DNA from: Progne subis subis
Lineage: Eukaryota; Chordata; Aves; Passeriformes; Hirundinidae
Assembly: GCA_022316685.1 (NCBI GenBank)
Contig: JAKJHU010000614.1
Location: 1-64,000, forward strand
Direction: 5' to 3'
Length of the DNA: 64,000 nt
The notes beneath the pieces are model-generated. The model was not told the origin of the DNA. It worked only from the letters and a program-made list of their open reading frames with translations, and searched no databases. Position 1 is the first letter of the stretch. Each line of letters begins with the position of its first letter. Position numbers and translations under genes: made by a program. Shown piece by piece: positions 1 to 10,230 of this stretch.

Positions 1-1134
1 CTGGCATGGTGCTGGGGCAGCAGGCCATGCAGGGCTGGCTCAGCGTCAGCCCTGGGCAGTGTGGGCAGTGCTGCATTCTCAGCAAAGCTCTGCTGCAGGC
101 TGTGGAGAAGTGTGGGTGATCTGTTGCATTGATCCCCGCAATCTCCAAATTCAGAGCCCCTGGGAAAGTCCAGCTGGGTGAGAGAGATCTTCCCACTTGT
201 CTGTGGCCTTTTTGGGAATGCTGCCAAAGGGCCCAATGTCTCTTCTCTCCACCTGGAGGCATCCGCACATTCCAGGGAACTGTCAGTGGGCCAGGGTTAA
301 TCAAGGGCTTGGAGACTACTGCAAACAGGGTGTCAAAAACATCCATTCACAAATTCCTCTGTGCTAAACACCTGTGCCAGATAGGAAGAGTCCAACATCT
401 GTGACAAACTCCTGCACGTTCCCAGCAGCTTCAGCAGCTGTGTTTGTACACACATTGCAGGAAAGTGTGCTTGTGAATTCTCAGCCAGTCTGAGAAGCAT
501 TTCAAAGGTTTCTGCAATCAATTGATCGATTGATCAGTCATTAGTTTGAAGGGCTAAAAAAAGAAATTAGAATTTAAAACAGCTACAATCCAACTTACTG
601 ATACCTCAAATGAATTTTTGCATTAGAATTTTCGAGGAGACAAACTCCTCACTATCTACAACAACTGTCTTTCCTTTATGGGGAAACACAAGTATGTCAC
701 CAGAGAATTAATAATCCATGTTTTCTTTGTAGGTTCCATTCAACAGCCTAAAAATATATGTTTCAGGAATAATTGTAAGCTGAATATTAAGTTACAAAAT
801 GCAGCAGAGGCCTGCTGTAGCTGTCTATGTACATAAACACATTTGCTCTCTCATCTCACGAGTCATTCTGCAAGTTGCAAGAAACAGCTGAGTGCTCTCA
901 GTAACTCCAAGTAACTCATTCCTTCTACCATCCTGAGTGGATGGGCAAAGTAACATGAAACAATATAAAAACTCTTCAATTCTATCAAAAAGTTAACTCT
1001 TAAAAGATCTGTTTTTATTCAGGGGAAGCAGATGTACCAAACACACAGGAGAACAGGATTTTCAACAGCGCTCTTTGGTCTGGCAGTTGGTATGGTCAAG
1101 AGCTGCTTTCCTCAGAACTGAGGGATAATCCCTC
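1..1134. other. Non-coding sequence, nothing recognised
   Basis: About 1.1 kb of mixed composition. Only short open frames without family resemblance occur, and I see no clear exon, LTR or tandem repeat. It could be intron or intergenic DNA upstream of the eIF4A-like exons. Confidence 0.5.
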
Positions 1135-1199
1135 TCAAAGCCTCCAGGACTGCATGATGAGTAAAGCCTGGATGGACCAACTTGCATTCCACCTGTTAG

Positions 1200-1400
1200 A
1201 TGGTAATCCTTTCTTCTGGTTTAGGGACAAATTTGGGAGAAAACCCCTGAATGGGATCCCTCCGGGAAGCAAACCCAAATGGCCTCTCCCTCCAACTGGT
1301 CTGGTAAAAAACTTCTTGGAGAAAAGTGGAAAAGCTATTTTACTTAACAAACAAAGTGCATACAAGTATAAAGAATGAATAATATGAACAATAAAACCTC
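1200..1400 (-). repeat. Diverged ERV LTR remnant, 3' end, inverted
   Basis: On the minus strand this stretch aligns by eye with the end of the spuma/ERV-L-like LTR at 38.3-38.47 kb. Shared blocks, in order, are a short block around TTTGC/TTTGT, a TTCCACTT block, GAAGTTTTT, a GGTTGGAGGGAGAGG-like block and TTTCTCCCAAA. Many substitutions and small indels separate the copies, so this is an old fragment. No partner LTR or internal region is visible nearby. Confidence 0.55.
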
Positions 1401-1854
1401 TCGTTCTGGAGTCAGATGGCAAATTGAGAAAGTCCTTGCCGTGGGTGGAGCTCGCTCTCTCTCAGTCTCTCATCAGTCCCAGTCCCTCCGGCATGCTGGA
1501 AAATGCCGAGCTCCAGGCCCTGGTGGGCAGCAGGTGCAGCCCCAGTGCTCCCCTGGGTTTTTCAGTCCAGAGGAGGTTTACACAATTCCAGGAAAAACGA
1601 AAAAAACAGAAGAGCAAGGAACTTCTCTGCCCTAGCTAGCTGAAACTAACTAAAAGCAAAAATAAATCTCTGTCCTGCAGGCTCTCCAAGCCTCTGCCAA
1701 ACACTGGGTCCGGAGAGGAATGCGTAGGAGTCAGGAGTCAGTTCTCCTTGCTCTTAGACCCAGTCTTAAAGGCACAGAACTCAATAAACAGCAAAACCAG
1801 AACAGACGACTGGGGAAACAAGCATCATAAAGTCACCCTAGGACACACACAGAC

Positions 1855-1905
1855 TTCCAGAGCTCTGCCCAGAGCCCACAGGGAAAGGGCAGAGAAGAGG
1901 AAACA
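1855..1905. repeat. Short dispersed repeat shared with 48.3 kb
   Basis: A block of about 45 bases, starting AGAGCTCTGCCCAGAGCCC and followed by an A-rich run, recurs near 48312-48355 in the same orientation with few differences. The family is not recognised. Confidence 0.5.
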
Positions 1906-1982
1906 CCACGGATCTGCTGGTCAGTGCCGCCCCTCCCCCACCTCTCTGCCCCCTCCCCCACCCCTCTGCCCGCCCTCCCCCC

Positions 1983-2063
1983 CCGGCACGTGGCATCCAC
2001 GTCCAGCAGTGTCGCTCTCATCAACTGCGACCTCCCGACCAATGGCGAGAATTACATCCACCG
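1983..2063 (+). pseudogene. EIF4A1: eIF4A-like helicase exon (penultimate), damaged
   Basis: Translation gives ARGIHVQQ in one frame and INCDLPTNGENYIH in another. Together these resemble the conserved DEAD-box helicase segment containing ARGIDVQQ and DLPTNRENYIHR, typical of eIF4A, the RNA helicase of the eIF4F cap-binding complex. The frame changes inside a V-rich position, consistent with two missing single G bases. The block ends at a GT donor (GGTGCGTG), and the expected next segment is found at 3451. The substitutions Y to C and R to G suggest decay. EIF4A1 fits better than EIF4A3 because of PTNREN. Upstream exons are not seen in the window. Confidence 0.6.
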
Positions 2064-2880
2064 GTGCGTGGGGGAGGGGCTGGAGGGGGAGGGGGAGGGG
2101 TGATGGGGGTGGGGGAGGGGCTCCAAGTGTGGGGGAGGGGAAATATCCTCAGAATTCCGGGTGGATTTGGGGAGAAACTGGGAAAAAATGGAGGTTTGGG
2201 TGTGTGGGGGAGGGGCTCAAATGGAGTGGGAGGGGATCCAAGGGTGGGGGAGGGGCTGGGGAGATGGGGGGAGGGGGGGGAAACCTTGGAATTTTGGGTG
2301 AATTTTGGGGAAATTGGGGAAAATTGAAGGTTTGGGTTGGTGGGGGAGGGTCAGATTGGAGGGGGAGGGGCTTCAAGGGTGGGGGAGGGCTGTGGGAATG
2401 GGGGAGGGGGAAAAAACCCCAAAATTCCAGAGGTTCTGGGGCAGAAATTGTGGCAAAATTGTAGGTTTGGATGGGTGGAGGAGGGGCAGATTGGAGGGGG
2501 AGGGCTCCAAGGGAGGGGCTCCAAGGGAGGGGGAATGGCCCAAAGGGTGGGGGAGGGGAAAAACCCCCAGAATTCTGGACTATTTCAGGTGAAATGGGAG
2601 AAAATGAAGATTTGGATGGGTGGGGGAGGGGCAGATTGGAGGGGGAGGGCTTCAGGGGGGAGGAGGGGAAAAAAACCCAGAATTCCAGAGGTTTTGGGGG
2701 AGAAATTGGAGAAAATGGAGGTTTTGAGTGGGGTGAGGGAGGGGAAAATGGGGTGGGGCTCCAAGGGAGGGGGAGGGAAAAAAACCCCACCCCAAATTTT
2801 GGTGGATTTGGGGAGAAATTGGGAAAAATTAAAGGTTTGGATGGGTGGGGGAGGGGCGGGGGTTCCACTAGATTGTTCCT
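2064..2880 (+). repeat. G-rich minisatellite in presumed eIF4A-like intron
   Basis: Imperfect units of roughly 60-100 bases repeat the pieces GTGGGGGAGGGGC, CAGATTGGAGGGGGAGG, CCCAGAATTC and TTTGGGGGAGAAATTGG. The plus strand is strongly G-rich, with many runs of three to five G, so it has high G-quadruplex potential. The length and purine bias are typical of GC-rich avian microchromosome introns. Confidence 0.8.
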
Positions 2881-3440
2881 GAAATACGAATTTTTTTCCC
2901 CAAATAATCCGGGTTTTGAGCGGAATTTTTCCTTCATTTTCCCACCAAATTTCCCCTTAAAAAATCCCAATTTTTTTCCCCCCAAATTCATTTTTTGGAG
3001 CAGATTTTCCTATCATTTCCCCACCATCTTTCCCCATCAAATCCTGTTTTTCCCCCCAAAAATCTTTTTTTAATAGATTTTTCCCAAAAAATTCATTTTC
3101 TTGACCGGATTCTCCCCTCATTTTCCACCATCTTTTCCCCATAAATCCCAATTTTTTCCCAAAAAATTCATTTTTTGGAGTAGATTTTCCCATCATTTCC
3201 CCACCATCTTTCCCCATAAAATCCTGTTTTCCCCCCAAATTCCGTTTTTCCAGCAGATTCTTTTCATTCTTTTCCTCTTTAACCCCCAATCTCCCCTGTC
3301 AACACTCCAAATTTTCCCCATAAAATCCTGATTTTTTTCCCCCACCAAATTCCCCATTTTTTTCCCCCCAAATCCCCATTTCCTCCCGGATTTTTTGTCC
3401 ATTTCCCCATTAACCCCTCGTTTCCCGTTTTTTTCCCGGA
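2881..3440. repeat. T/C-rich degenerate repeat
   Basis: Repeats of about 100 bases built from TTTTCCCATCATTTCCCCACC and CCCCCCAAATTC-like pieces recur two to three times, for example at 3000-3060 and 3175-3235. This is a pyrimidine-rich intronic repeat that ends just before the acceptor at 3450. Confidence 0.6.
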
Positions 3441-3450
3441 ATTCCCGCAG

Positions 3451-3580
3451 TTCCCGCTCCGGCCGCAAGGGCGGCGCCGGCGGCGCCCGGAGGAGCAAAC
3501 GGCCGCTGGCGCCATCGAGCCCTTCTCCAGCGCGGCCGTGGAGGAGCTGCCGCTCAGCGCCGCGGCCGGCCTCAGCGCAC
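3451..3580 (+). pseudogene. EIF4A1: eIF4A-like helicase terminal exon, damaged
   Basis: A pyrimidine tract and CAG acceptor end at 3450. One frame reads SGRKGG, matching the GRFGRKG motif. A second frame then reads PEEQTAAGAIEPFSSAAVEE and LPLSAAAGL, which aligns with the family C-terminus (EEDKRTLRDIETFYN, then IEEMPLNVADLI). A frame change is therefore needed inside the exon, and the expected stop after the final hydrophobic residues is absent. Together with the exon at 1983 this is the C-terminal RecA-domain end of an eIF4A-like gene, either a decayed copy or a rapidly evolving or misread one. Confidence 0.55.
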
Positions 3581-3639
3581 AGCGCCCTTGGCGCCTCCTG
3601 CCTTTGCCACTTGTTACCCTTTGTTCTGGATTTTGCTTT

Positions 3640-4340
3640 TGTATTTTTTCAGGGGTTTTTTGGATTTTTTCAGGGGTGTTTTTAGATTTTTTTTTGATTT
3701 CCCCCCCTTTTTTTTTTCTGATTTTTTTTCCTATTTTTTTCTGTTTTTTTCTGATTTTTTCCCATTTTTCTTCCCTTTTTTTCCCATTTCTTCCCCTTTT
3801 TCCCATTTTCTTCCCCCTTTTTTCCCTGTTTTCCCCATTTTTTTTCCTGATCTTTGTCTATTATTTTCTGAATTTTTTCCCATTTTCCCCTTTTTCCCGT
3901 TTTCCCCGTTTTTTTCTGATTTTTTTTTCCCCATTTTCTTCCCTGTTTTCCCCTTCTTCTGATTTTTTTCCCGGTTTTTTTCTGATTTTTCAGGTTTTTT
4001 CTTATTTTTTCTGCTTTCTTCCCATTTCCTTCCTCTTTTTTCCCTGCTTTTCCCCCTTTCTTTCTGATTTTTTTTTCTGATTTTTTTCCCTTTTTTTCCG
4101 ATTTTTTTCCCAATTTTTTCTGATTTTTTTCTTCTATTTTCTGATTTTCTTTATCCATTTTCTTCTCCCTTTTTCCATGTTTTTCCCCTTTTTTTCTGTG
4201 TTTTTTTCCCCTGTTTTTTTCTGAATTTTTAAATTTATTTCATTTAATTTCATTTTTTTCCCCATTTCCCCGCTTTTTTCTCTCCCATTTTTCCCTTATT
4301 TCCCCAATTCTGGGGTTTTTTTAACCCCGTCCTTCCCGGT
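3640..4340. repeat. ~700-base pyrimidine-rich tract
   Basis: The plus strand is nearly all T and C, in runs such as TTTTTTCCCATTTTC with rare CTGA interruptions. It lacks a fixed repeat period. The strand asymmetry would permit triplex (H-DNA) structures. Open frames here are low-complexity artefacts. Confidence 0.8.
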
Positions 4341-4663
4341 TTTCCCCTTTCCCCCCATTTTCTTAAGTCAATTTAGGGGTTTTATTCCCAAAAATCGTCA
4401 CTTTTTTTTTAAAAGGGGCCCCACCCCCATTTTCCTCAATTTTTAGGAGGTTTTTTAAGGAATTTTGGGATTTTTTGGGGGTGTTTTTAAAACTTCTCCT
4501 CCCCCCCACCCTGGTTTTATTCCATTTTGTTTTTAGGATAAAAGTCACTTTTCCGGGATTTTCTGGGATTTTTACTTTTTGGATAAAAGTCACTTTTCCG
4601 GGATTTTTCTGGGATTTTTATTTTTTGGATAAACGTCACTTTTCGGTCCCCCGTCCCCTTTTG

Positions 4664-4690
4664 TAGCGTTTATTTATTCAATATAAAATC
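4664..4690 (-). terminator. Possible poly(A) signal of minus-strand gene
   Basis: The minus strand reads GAATAAATAAACG, containing AATAAA. It lies beyond the last HARBI1-like block in the direction of that gene and is a plausible 3' end. There is no transcript evidence. Confidence 0.35.
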
Positions 4691-4789
4691 TATTTTGGGA
4701 TAAAATTCCAAGGATTTTATCGGCAATCCGGGCTGGGGGGAGCGGTGGAGGGAAATTCCGGGCGTTTTCTGGCAATTTTGGGACTTTCG

Positions 4790-5640
4790 GAGCTGGAATT
4801 TGGGTCCTAAGCTGGCCAAAATTGGGTTAAAAACCCAAAAATCCTCAAAATTCGGGTTCTGAGCCAGCCAAAATTGGGTTAAAACCCCAAAAATCCTCAA
4901 CATTTGGGTCCAGGACCTCTGAAAACACCAAAATTTAGGTTTTGATCCCCAAAAATCCTCAAAATTTGGGTCCTGGATCCCCAAAATCAAAGCGAAATGA
5001 CCAAACCACAAAATCCTTCCAAATTTTGGTTCCGAACCACTCGAGATCCCTGAATTTGGGTCTGAACCCCCCCAAAATTTCACCCTCGAGCCCCTGGGAT
5101 CCCCAAATTCGGCTCCTGGAATCTCTGAGCTCCCAAAATTTGGGGTCTGAGCTTCCCAAAATTTGGTTCTGAACCCTCAAGCCCCCAAATTCAGCTCTGA
5201 ACCCCCCAAATTTGGGTAAAAATTCCCAATTTTTTTCCAACCCCCCCCAAATTTTGGATCTGGACCCTCAAACCCCCAAATTCAGCTCTGAATCCCCTAA
5301 ATATTGGATCCAAGCCTCTCAAATTTTGGATCCAGACCTCTCAGGTCCTCAAATTTAGGTCCAAACCCTCCAAATTTTGGATCCAAACCCCTCAGGCCCC
5401 CAAATTCGGGTACAATTGCCCAATTTTGGTTCCAACCTCGCGCAATTTTGGTTCCAAACCCCAAATTCCCCCAAATTCAGTTCCAAACCCTCCAAATTTT
5501 GGATCCAATCCCCTCAACCCCCCCAAATTCAGTTCCAAACCCCCCAAATTTTGGATCCAGACCCCTCAATCCCCCAAATTTAGGTCAGTGCCCCCAAATT
5601 TTGGATCCGAACCCCCAAGTTCTGTTCCTGACCCCTCAGG
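4790..5640. repeat. Minisatellite built on CCAAATTTTGGATCC-like units
   Basis: Units of 25-45 bases repeat the pieces CCCCAAATT, TTTTGGATCCAAACC and CCTCAGGCCCCC many times. It is probably intron or 3' UTR of the minus-strand HARBI1-like gene. Open frames across it are repeat-derived. Confidence 0.75.
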
Positions 5641-5760
5641 GCTCCATCGCCGCCCACAGCTGCCCGGAGCCTCCAGCCCTCCTCGGTGTCCCCCGCATCC
5701 GCCTGCGGCTCCGGCGTGTCCCGGGTGTCCCGTGTGCCCTGGGTATCCGTGTGTCCCAGC
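5630..5760 (-). other. Candidate last exon of HARBI1-like gene
   Basis: A non-repetitive GC-rich block sits between two minisatellites. On the minus strand it reads EPQADAGDTEEGWRLRAAV, resembling acidic C-terminal tails of HARBI1/ALP1-type proteins. It could equally be unrelated sequence; no diagnostic motif is present. Confidence 0.25.
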
Positions 5761-6890
5761 TCTGCCATGTGTCCCAGTTATCCCAGTTATCCCGTGTGTC
5801 CCAGTTATCCCGTGTGTCCCAGTTATCCCGCGTGTCCCAGTTATCCCAGTTATCCCGTGTGTCCCAGTTATCCCAGTTATCCCGTGTGTCCCAGTTATCC
5901 CAGTTACCCCAGCTGTGCTGGCTGTCCCAGTTATCCCAGTTGCCCCAGTTACCTCGGATATCCCATGTGTCCCGGTTCCCCCGGCTATCCCGGTTCTCCC
6001 ATGGGTTACCCACTTCTTATCCTGTCGGTTCCCTGGTTATCCTGGTTATCCCATGGGTTGCCTCGGTTCTCCGTGGGTTCTCTCATCAGTTATCCCGGTT
6101 CTCCCGTAGGTTATCCCATCAGTTCCTGTGGCTATCCCATCTATCCGGTTCTCCCATGGGTTCCCATCCTGTGGGTTCTCCTGTCAGTCCCCTCAGCTAT
6201 CCCAGTTCTCCATCAATTATCCCTGTTCTCCCGTGGTTCTCCCATTGGTTCCCCGTCTATCCCAGTTCTCCCATGGGTTCTCCCTGTTCTCCCATTGGTT
6301 CCCCCGGTTCTCCCATCGGTTTTCCCATCTATCCCAGTTCTCCATGGGTTCTCCCATCGGTTTACCCATCTATCCCGCTTCTCCTGTGAGTTCTCCCTGT
6401 TCTCCCATCGGTTCTCCCATCTATCCTGGTTCTCCTGTGGGTTCTCCCATGGGTTCTCCTGGTTGTTATCCCATCAATTATCCCGGTTCTCCCATCAATT
6501 ATCCCTGTTCTCCCGTGGGTTATCCTGATTCCCCCATCGGTTATCCCGGTTGTTCCCCTATCGGTTATCTCGTCTATCCCAGTTCTCCCATCTATCCTGG
6601 TTCTCCCATCAATTATCCTGTCGGTTATTGTTCTCCCATCGGTTATCCCAGTTCTCCCATGGTTTATCCCAGTTCCCATCCCATCGGTTATCCCGGTTCT
6701 CCCTGTTCTCCCGTTGGTTCCCCCGGCTGTCCCTGTTACCCCACGGCTTCTCTGGTCAGCTATCCCGGTTCTCCCATGGCTTCCCCCGGCTATCCCGGTT
6801 CTCCCGTGTGTTCTCGGTGTGTTCTCCCGGTTGTTCCCATCCCATGGTTCATCCCGGTTGTTATCCCGGTTCTCCCCTCGTTTCTCCCTG
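5760..6890. repeat. Long minisatellite, CCCAGTTAT and GGTTCTCCCAT units
   Basis: Two families run together. From 5760 to about 5950 units of 12-18 bases alternate CCCAGTTAT with CCCGTGTGT. From about 5980 to 6890 units of 15-20 bases carry GGTTCTCCCATC and GGTTATCCC. The total is over 1.1 kb. It lies where an intron of the minus-strand HARBI1-like gene would be. Confidence 0.85.
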
Positions 6891-7195
6891 CCGGCAGCGG
6901 GTCCCCGCGCAGCTGGCACAGGTTGTGCAGCAGGACGCGGCTCAGCAGCGGCGTGGGCAGGAGCCGCAGCTCGGTGTCGTTGCGCTCGCCCAGGCAGCGC
7001 CGGCGCCCGCGCAGCCGCCGCAGCGCCGCACGCGCCTCCCGTGCAGCCAGCGCTGCGGCGCGGTTAAACCGCCCCTCCCCCGCCCCAGGCCCCTCCCCGC
7101 CCCTCCCCCTCCCGGAAAGGCCGCAGCAGCCAGGGCAGGAGCGGATCCCGGGCGGAGCCCAGGAAATAGGGAGCGACGGGCGGGGCGGCAGCGGC
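6888..7195 (-). pseudogene. HARBI1: HARBI1-like nuclease, C-terminal catalytic exon (frameshifted)
   Basis: On the minus strand one frame reads YFLGSARDPLLPWLLRPF. After a frame change the next block contains RFNRAAALAAREA, then RRRCLGERNDTELRLLPT and LLHNLCQLRGD. This is the characteristic end of the DDE-4 nuclease domain of Harbinger-derived HARBI1/ALP1 proteins, which has a GDxAYPLLPWLM-type start, FNR...R..VERAFG, RW-C and LHNLC motifs. The RxxVERAFG acidic position is not recognisable (AREARAALRRL is found instead), so a catalytic residue may be missing. A G-rich stretch separates the two frames. It is either a decayed gene copy or affected by GC-rich sequence errors. Confidence 0.6.
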
Positions 7196-7199
7196 GCAG

Positions 7200-8100
7200 G
7201 GGAGGCGCCCGCCGGGATTTCTGGTGGAATTCCTGGGTTTTCAGTGGGATTTCCCCAGTTTTCGGTGGAATTTCCTAAATTTGTGGCAATATTTCCCAAG
7301 TTTCCAGCGGAATTTCCCGAGTTTTCAGCAAAATTTCCTGAGTTTCCGCGGGAATTTCTGGAGTTTTTGGTGGAATTTCGCGAGTTTTCGGCAGAATTTC
7401 CTGAATTTCCGGTAAAATTTCCCAAGTTTCCAGTGGAATTCCCTGAATTTCTAGTAGAATTCCCCAAGTTTCTGGTGGAATTTCCCGAGTTTCTGGCAGA
7501 ATTTCCCAAGTTTCTGGTAAAATTCCCCGTGTTTCCAGTGGAACTCCCTGAATTTACGCAAAAATTCCCCAAGTTTCCAGTGGAATTTCCCAAGTTTTTG
7601 GCAGAATTCCCTGAATTTCCAGTAAGATTCCCCGAGTTTCCAGTGGAATTCCCCAAGTTTCCGGTGGAATTCTCAATTTCTGGTAAAATTCCCCAAGTTT
7701 CCAGTGGAATTTCCCGAGTTTCCGGTGGAACTCTCTGAATTTCCGGTAAGATTCCCCAAGTTTTCAGTGGAATTTTCTAAATTTTCAGCAAAATGTCCCC
7801 AGTCTCAGCAGAGTTTCCCAAATTTACAGCTAGGTTGCTGGGATTTCTGGTGGAATTTCCTGGATCCTCAGCGGGGTCCCTGGGATTTAGAGAATTTCCT
7901 GATTTTTCAGCAAACTTCCCCAATTTCCAGCAGCATTCCCCCAATTTCCAGGGGAATTCTCTGAATTTCCAGAATCCCCCAGATTGCCAGCCAAATGTCC
8001 TGAATTTCCAACAAAATTCCCCAATTCTCCAGCAAAACTCCCCGAATTTGCCGATTTTCCACCCGAACTCCCAGAATTTCCGTCAGAATTCCCGGAATTC
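7200..8100. repeat. Minisatellite, TTTCC(A/G)GTGGAATTCCC units
   Basis: Units of roughly 24-27 bases with the core CCAGTGGAATTTCCC AAG repeat more than 30 times, with degeneration toward 8100. It probably fills the intron between two HARBI1-like exons. Every long open frame here is a product of a period divisible by three. Confidence 0.85.
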
Positions 8101-8109
8101 CCGGCGCAT

Positions 8110-8335
8110 TCCTGTCCCCGCTGGTGCTGGAGGTGTCGGAAGAGCGCCGAGTGCCTCGGCGTCGTTCCTGGCCGCTGGAATTCCACGTTCCAGAGGCAGC
8201 CGCGCGTCCGCCGTGGCCTGGAGCGTCAGCGCGTGCCGCCGCGCCCCGATCGTCGCGATTGTCGCGACAGCCGCGCCCGGCGGGGGGCGCCCGGATCGGG
8301 ATCTGGAGCCGGGCCAGGACCCGGCCAGCTGCGGC
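8110..8335 (-). pseudogene. HARBI1: HARBI1-like nuclease, central exon (frameshifted)
   Basis: Minus-strand frames contain LQIPIRAPPAG, then ARRHALTLQATADA, then GCLWNVEFQRPG and RHSALFRHLQ. In order these resemble the HARBI1/DDE-4 core: a cIDgthIPI strand, a LQATADARGrFwdv strand carrying an expected catalytic Asp (D of TADA), and the SvhDarvlr-SxLfr strand. Three frames are needed. The aspartate expected in the DAR motif before RHSALF is not seen in the matching frame. A CAG acceptor lies near 8333. Non-repetitive sequence is confined to this block, which supports it being an old exon. Confidence 0.55.
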
Positions 8336-8709
8336 AGCGGGAACGGGGAATCCGGGGAATCCGGCAATCCCGGCGAATCCAGGAATTCCAGGACTGCGGC
8401 TGGCTCCGGAGGGATTTCCCCATGGAATCTGGGGGTTTCCGGAATTTTCCGATGGAATTTGGGGATTTCCCGACGGGATCCGGGAGTTCCCGGAATTTTC
8501 CAACGGATTTCTGGAATTTTCCAGCTCCGCTCGGGACTTCCTGAAGTCTTCCCACACAATCCCAGCCTCCCGGGACCTCTTGGGCGGAATTCCCGAGTTT
8601 TCCTCCTCCTTCCCGGGGCTCTCCTGGGCGGAATTCCACATTTTTGGGTTTTTCTGGGTGTTTCCCACTGGGTTTTTCCTCCTCCTGCCGCTCCTCCCGG
8701 AGCTTCCCG

Positions 8710-9110
8710 CCGGGATTTGGGATCCCAGTCCCAAGATCTGTGAGTTTTGAGCAGAATCCTCCAGGATTTGGGATTTTGTCCCCAAAAGCTGGGATTGTCC
8801 CCAAAAGGCTCGAGTCCGCCGGAATTTCGGATCCCGACCCGAAAAGTTGTGAATTTTGCCCAGAATCCATTGATATTTGGGATTTCTCCCCAGAAGTGGC
8901 AAATTTTGCCCGGAATCCTCCAGGATTTGGGAATTCTCTCCCCACAGTCCTGATTTCTGCCCGGAATCCGTCAATATCTGTGAATTCTCCCCACAAAGTC
9001 CCGATTTCCGCCCAGAATATGTCGATATTTGGGAATTCTCCCCACAAAGTCCCGATTTCCGCCCGGAATCTGTGGATATTTGGGAATTCTCCTCCCAATC
9101 CCGCTGTTTC
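8710..9110. repeat. ~70-90-base tandem repeat in HARBI1-like intron
   Basis: Repeated pieces are GGGAATTCTCCCCACAAAG, TCCCGATTTCCGCCC and GAATATGTCGATATTT. At least four or five imperfect copies lie between the first and central HARBI1-like exons. Confidence 0.7.
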
Positions 9111-9114
9111 TCCC

Positions 9115-9625
9115 CAGGAGCCTCCGGGACGCCGCAGCTCCTCGCCAGCATCTGCCTCCAATCCCCGCCCAGGCTGCGGCTCCGCTCGGGGTCCCTGGGC
9201 AGGTGCAGCCTCGGCCCTTCCTCCTCCTCCTCCTCCTCCTCCTCCTCCTCCTCCTCCTGCTCCTCCCCGTCCCGGCCCAGGATCACCACCACGGCCCCGC
9301 AGACGTTGCGCAGGATTTTACACACCGAGCTGCGGGACACTCCGAAGGTGGCTTCCAGCGCCCGGTACTCGGTGACGGCTCCCGGGCGCCACAGGGTGAG
9401 CGCCGGGCGCACCTCGGCCGGCACCGCTCTCCTCACGGCCGTGTCGCGCCGCCCGATCGCCGGCCTCAGTCGCGACACCCGCGCGTCGAAAGCGGCCGGG
9501 AGGAGGCGGAAGCGCTCGCTCCCCTCGCGCCGCCCCGCGCTTTCTCCCCACCGAGGCCCAGAAGGCGGAGCCGCGGGCGCGGCTCTTCCCGCCCTGCGCT
9601 CACTCCGCCCCTCAGCCAACCGCAT
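9115..9625 (-). CDS. HARBI1: HARBI1-like nuclease, first exon
   Basis: The minus-strand frame opens at 9625 (MRLAEGRSERR). Around residues 47-108 it reads FDARVSRLRPAIGRRDTAVR, then RPALTLWRPGAVTEYRALEA and TFGVSRSSVCKILRNVCGAV. This matches the N-terminal helix-turn-helix part of HARBI1/ALP1-type proteins (L.P.i.RRDT, a.aLWrLatG.syRtig..FGVsrStVc.iv). HARBI1 is a transposase-derived nuclease-like protein that enters the nucleus with its partner NAIF1; activity of this copy is unknown. A tract of about 15 Glu from CTC trinucleotides (9219-9260) follows. The exon end is unclear: the frame stays open into intronic repeat, with no obvious GT donor. Downstream exons are damaged, so the whole gene may be a pseudogene. 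Confidence 0.6.
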
Positions 9626-9639
9626 TTCACCGCTTTAAC

Positions 9640-9740
9640 TGACAGGTGGATGAACCAATCAGATGCTGGCACACGTGATTGGCAGCCGGGGCAAGCCAAT
9701 CAGCGCGCGTTTCTTGATACGCACAGCTACACGTTTCTAT
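9640..9740 (-). promoter_or_regulatory. CCAAT-box promoter upstream of HARBI1-like gene
   Basis: Three CCAAT-type elements lie within 60 bases just upstream of the minus-strand start: AACCAATCAG, GTGATTGGC and AGCCAATCAG. An E-box, CACGTG, lies between them. This is a typical TATA-less GC-rich promoter (NF-Y sites) and could work in both directions, although no plus-strand gene is seen beside it. Confidence 0.5.
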
Positions 9741-9754
9741 ACGGAGCGAAGTGA

Positions 9755-10230
9755 GGCGAGAATTCCCCGAATTCCCACAAAATTCCCGCCAGGATTTAAG
9801 GGAAAATGGGAAAGGAGGGATCGTACCTGTCCCGGGGGAGGGGAAAGCGAGGCACGGAGTGGTTCCAGAGGGAGGAAATTCCCAGAATTCCCGCTGGGAT
9901 TTTTTTTTTTTTTGTACCTTCCAAGGGGGAAACTGAGGCACGGAGTGGTTTTTATTAGAGAATTCCCCAAAAATCCTGGAATTCTGAGGGGGCGAGGGGC
10001 TCTACTGTGATTTTGGAGGGAAACTGAGGCATGGAGAGGATTTCCCATTGAGAAAATTCCCCAAATTCCTGGGATTTCTGAGGGAGCCACCCGATTCCTG
10101 GGAGGGAAACTGAGGCACGGCAAGGATTCTCGGTTAGAAAATTCCCCAAATTCCTGGGATTTCTGAGGGAGCCACCCCGATTCCTGGGAAGGAAACTGAG
10201 GCACGGAGAGGACGGCCCCAGACCGAAAAT
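9755..10230. repeat. ~85-100-base tandem repeat with GAAACTGAGGCACGG core
   Basis: About five copies of a unit contain GGAAACTGAGGCACGGAG, AATTCCC and GGGATTTCTGAGGGAGCC. Spacing is 80-110 bases. Confidence 0.75.

Noticed and set aside
2149..2991. Proline-rich minus-strand protein of 280 residues
   Set aside because: It is the complement of the G-rich minisatellite; composition explains the open frame.
5304..7738. Long open frames of up to 536 residues on both strands
   Set aside because: They run through minisatellites whose units are near multiples of three; the translations are repetitive in every frame and lack codon bias or motifs.
9221..9262. CTC repeat as a CRISPR or regulatory array
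   Set aside because: It is a simple trinucleotide run encoding poly-Glu on the minus strand of the HARBI1-like exon.
7907..9625. A single 572-residue minus-strand protein
   Set aside because: Only the first ~150 residues are HARBI1-like; the rest is translated intronic repeat with no domain.
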